Shown: positions 14,556 to 15,652 of the stretch, one piece after another | Layout: each line of letters starts with the position of its first letter | How positions within the stretch are numbered: position 1 is the first letter of the stretch | Assembly: GCA_031267485.1 (NCBI GenBank) | Contig: JAIRYY010000110.1 | Span: 1 to 15,652 of the forward strand | Origin: Tannerella sp. | Lineage (GTDB): Bacteria > Bacteroidota > Bacteroidia > Bacteroidales > Tannerellaceae | Reading direction: 5' to 3' | DNA length: 15,652 bases | The notes under the pieces: model-generated | What the model saw: only the letters and a program-made list of their open reading frames with translations | The model's database searches: none | Told to the model about the DNA's origin: nothing | Translations under genes and position numbers: made by a program

Positions 14556-15652
14556 ATGAAAAAAACAGTCACAGCAATTTCTATGGTAGCAATAATGGCC
14601 TGCAACGGCACGAAACGGCAAGACGGAGGGACTTCTCCGGAGGCGGCTTACATCGGACAGCCGGACGTGAAGACGGAAAACGGACAGATGACGCCGGAAG
14701 TATTATGGGCGTTCGGGCGCGTCGGCAGCGTATGTGTCGCTCCCGACGGACGGCGCGTCGCCTGTACGGTGACGTATTACAGCATCCCGGAAAACAGGAG
14801 TAACTCGGATATTTATGTGATGGATACGGACGGCAGGAACGGGAAACAGCTCACGAAGACCGCCACGCGGGAAAGCTCGCTTGCCTGGCTTCCGTCGGGA
14901 CGGGCGATTGCTTTTCTGCGCGACGGGAAACTGTGGAACATTGACCCGGATACGGGAAAGGAGACGCAGGTATCCGAACTCGGGGAACCGGTCGACGGCT
15001 TTGTCTATGCGCCGGCGGAGGACAGGATACTGCTCGTCATATCCACAAAGCTGGAACGGTATACGGGCGCGGAGATATACGGCGACCTCGACCGGGCGAA
15101 CGCCTATATCTACGACGATTTGATGTACCGCCACTGGGATTCGTGGAAAGACGGCCGCTACAGCCATCTTTACGTCGGCGACATCCGTTCGGGCAGGGTG
15201 ACGGACGTGGAGGACATCATGCCGGACGAACCCTGCGATTCTCCGACGAAACCTTTCGGGGGAACGGAAGAAATCGCCTGGAGCCCGGACGGAAAGACGA
15301 TTGTCTACACGTGCAAAAAACTGACGGGAAAAGCATACGCGTTTCAGACAAACTCCGACCTGTATGCATACGACGTGGCGACGAAACAGACACGGCTGCT
15401 TACGCCCGGTATGCCGGGATACGACCGGTCGCCCCAGTTCTCGCCCGACGGCACGAAGCTGCTGTGGCTAAGCATGCGGCGCGCCGGGTTTGAAGCGGAC
15501 AGGGAGCGCATCATGCTGATGGACTGGCCGGCCGCTCCCGCCTCGGCAGGCTCGGCGACCGCTTCGGCGGCTGCTCCCGCCTCGACAGGCTCGGCATCCG
15601 CTTCGGCGGCTGCTCCTGCCTCGACAGGCTCGGCATCCGCTCCCACCGCGAC
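14556..15652 (+). CDS. S9 family peptidase lipoprotein, N-terminal propeller part (runs off right edge)
   Basis: The first 365 residues of a protein resembling prolyl oligopeptidase/dipeptidyl peptidase family S9. The start MKKTVTAISMVAIMACNG has a lipoprotein signal with Cys16 as the likely lipidated residue, so it probably acts in the periplasm or on the surface. TPEVLWAFGRVGSVCVAPDG begins the mature part. WD40/PD40-like propeller strands follow, such as YVMDTDGRNGKQLT, AWSPDGKTIVYT and QFSPDGTKLLWLS. The Ser-Asp-His catalytic domain lies beyond the window. From residue 326 the sequence turns into an Ala/Ser/Pro/Thr-rich repeat, which is odd for a propeller. No stop codon occurs before the edge. 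DPP5-like is my best guess for the subfamily. Confidence 0.85.
   Translation, partial: MKKTVTAISMVAIMACNGTKRQDGGTSPEAAYIGQPDVKTENGQMTPEVLWAFGRVGSVCVAPDGRRVACTVTYYSIPENRSNSDIYVMDTDGRNGKQLTKTATRESSLAWLPSGRAIAFLRDGKLWNIDPDTGKETQVSELGEPVDGFVYAPAEDRILLVISTKLERYTGAEIYGDLDRANAYIYDDLMYRHWDSWKDGRYSHLYVGDIRSGRVTDVEDIMPDEPCDSPTKPFGGTEEIAWSPDGKTIVYTCKKLTGKAYAFQTNSDLYAYDVATKQTRLLTPGMPGYDRSPQFSPDGTKLLWLSMRRAGFEADRERIMLMDWPAAPASAGSATASAAAPASTGSASASAAAPASTGSASAPTA
15531..15647 (+). repeat. Three in-frame 39-bp repeats inside the S9 peptidase gene
   Basis: Three copies start at 15531, 15570 and 15609, each encoding 13 residues like AAPASTGSASASA. The DNA core GCCTCGACAGGCTCGGC resembles a short palindromic motif that I recall from intergenic regions of Bacteroidota genomes. 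The array may continue past the window edge. Confidence 0.85.

Noticed and set aside
1..15652. tRNA, rRNA or riboswitch genes
   Set aside because: I saw no cloverleaf-like segment, no rRNA-like stretch, and no riboswitch-like leader in the intergenic gaps, several of which are too short to hold one.

Overview
The window looks like a chromosomal segment from a member of the Bacteroidales (phylum Bacteroidota). The evidence is the gene content: a Bacteroides-type xylulokinase beside a Nudix-family regulator, a propionate-type methylmalonyl-CoA decarboxylase operon with a lamin-tail/OadG fusion, a DUF4494 protein, and an argR-GNAT-argG-argC-argD cluster. Several genes also carry a match to the Bacteroidota -7 promoter element TAnnTTTG a short distance before the start codon, and Shine-Dalgarno sequences are mostly absent. 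I cannot name a genus.

Layout. (1) 1-1306, minus strand: a Nudix-type repressor followed by the 5' part of xylB, a pentose-use operon that runs off the left edge. (2) 1307-1595: an AT-rich divergent control region with three inverted repeats, an orphan terminator hairpin and promoters in both directions. (3) 1596-6105, plus strand: mce, mmdA, LTD-oadG, a biotin carrier gene and oadB. Together they form the sodium-pumping methylmalonyl-CoA decarboxylase and its epimerase, the exit step of the succinate pathway to propionate. A strong bidirectional hairpin ends the operon. (4) 6160-6784, minus strand: an mntA-hepT toxin-antitoxin pair with its own promoter. (5) 6911-8101, minus strand: DUF4494 and the PLP homeostasis protein YggS. 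(6) 8102-12884: a promoter flanked by two ARG boxes (one a perfect match to the E. coli consensus), then argR, a GNAT acyltransferase, argG, argC and argD. This looks like one arginine operon controlled by its first gene. The GNAT protein is a good candidate for the acyl-glutamate synthase that opens the pathway.

(7) 12885-13894: about 1 kb without a convincing gene, made largely of repeats. It holds a hairpin after argD, about 17 tandem copies of a 23/24-bp unit with a palindromic core, a 129-bp MITE-like element with terminal inverted repeats, and an array of 7/8/10-bp units that runs into the end of maf. A short copy of the same heptamer family lies just before argG. (8) 13895-14464, minus: maf, a nucleotide pyrophosphatase. 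(9) 14556 to the right edge, plus: a lipoprotein-type S9 family peptidase whose propeller domain contains an in-frame 39-bp tandem repeat at the window edge.

Most genes are standard housekeeping or central metabolism for this group. I found no clear new multi-gene system. The most interesting signals are the two-box ArgR control region, the 23/24-bp palindromic array with arm changes that partly compensate, the MITE-like element with its neighbouring heptamer arrays, and the repeat inserted in frame in the peptidase gene.
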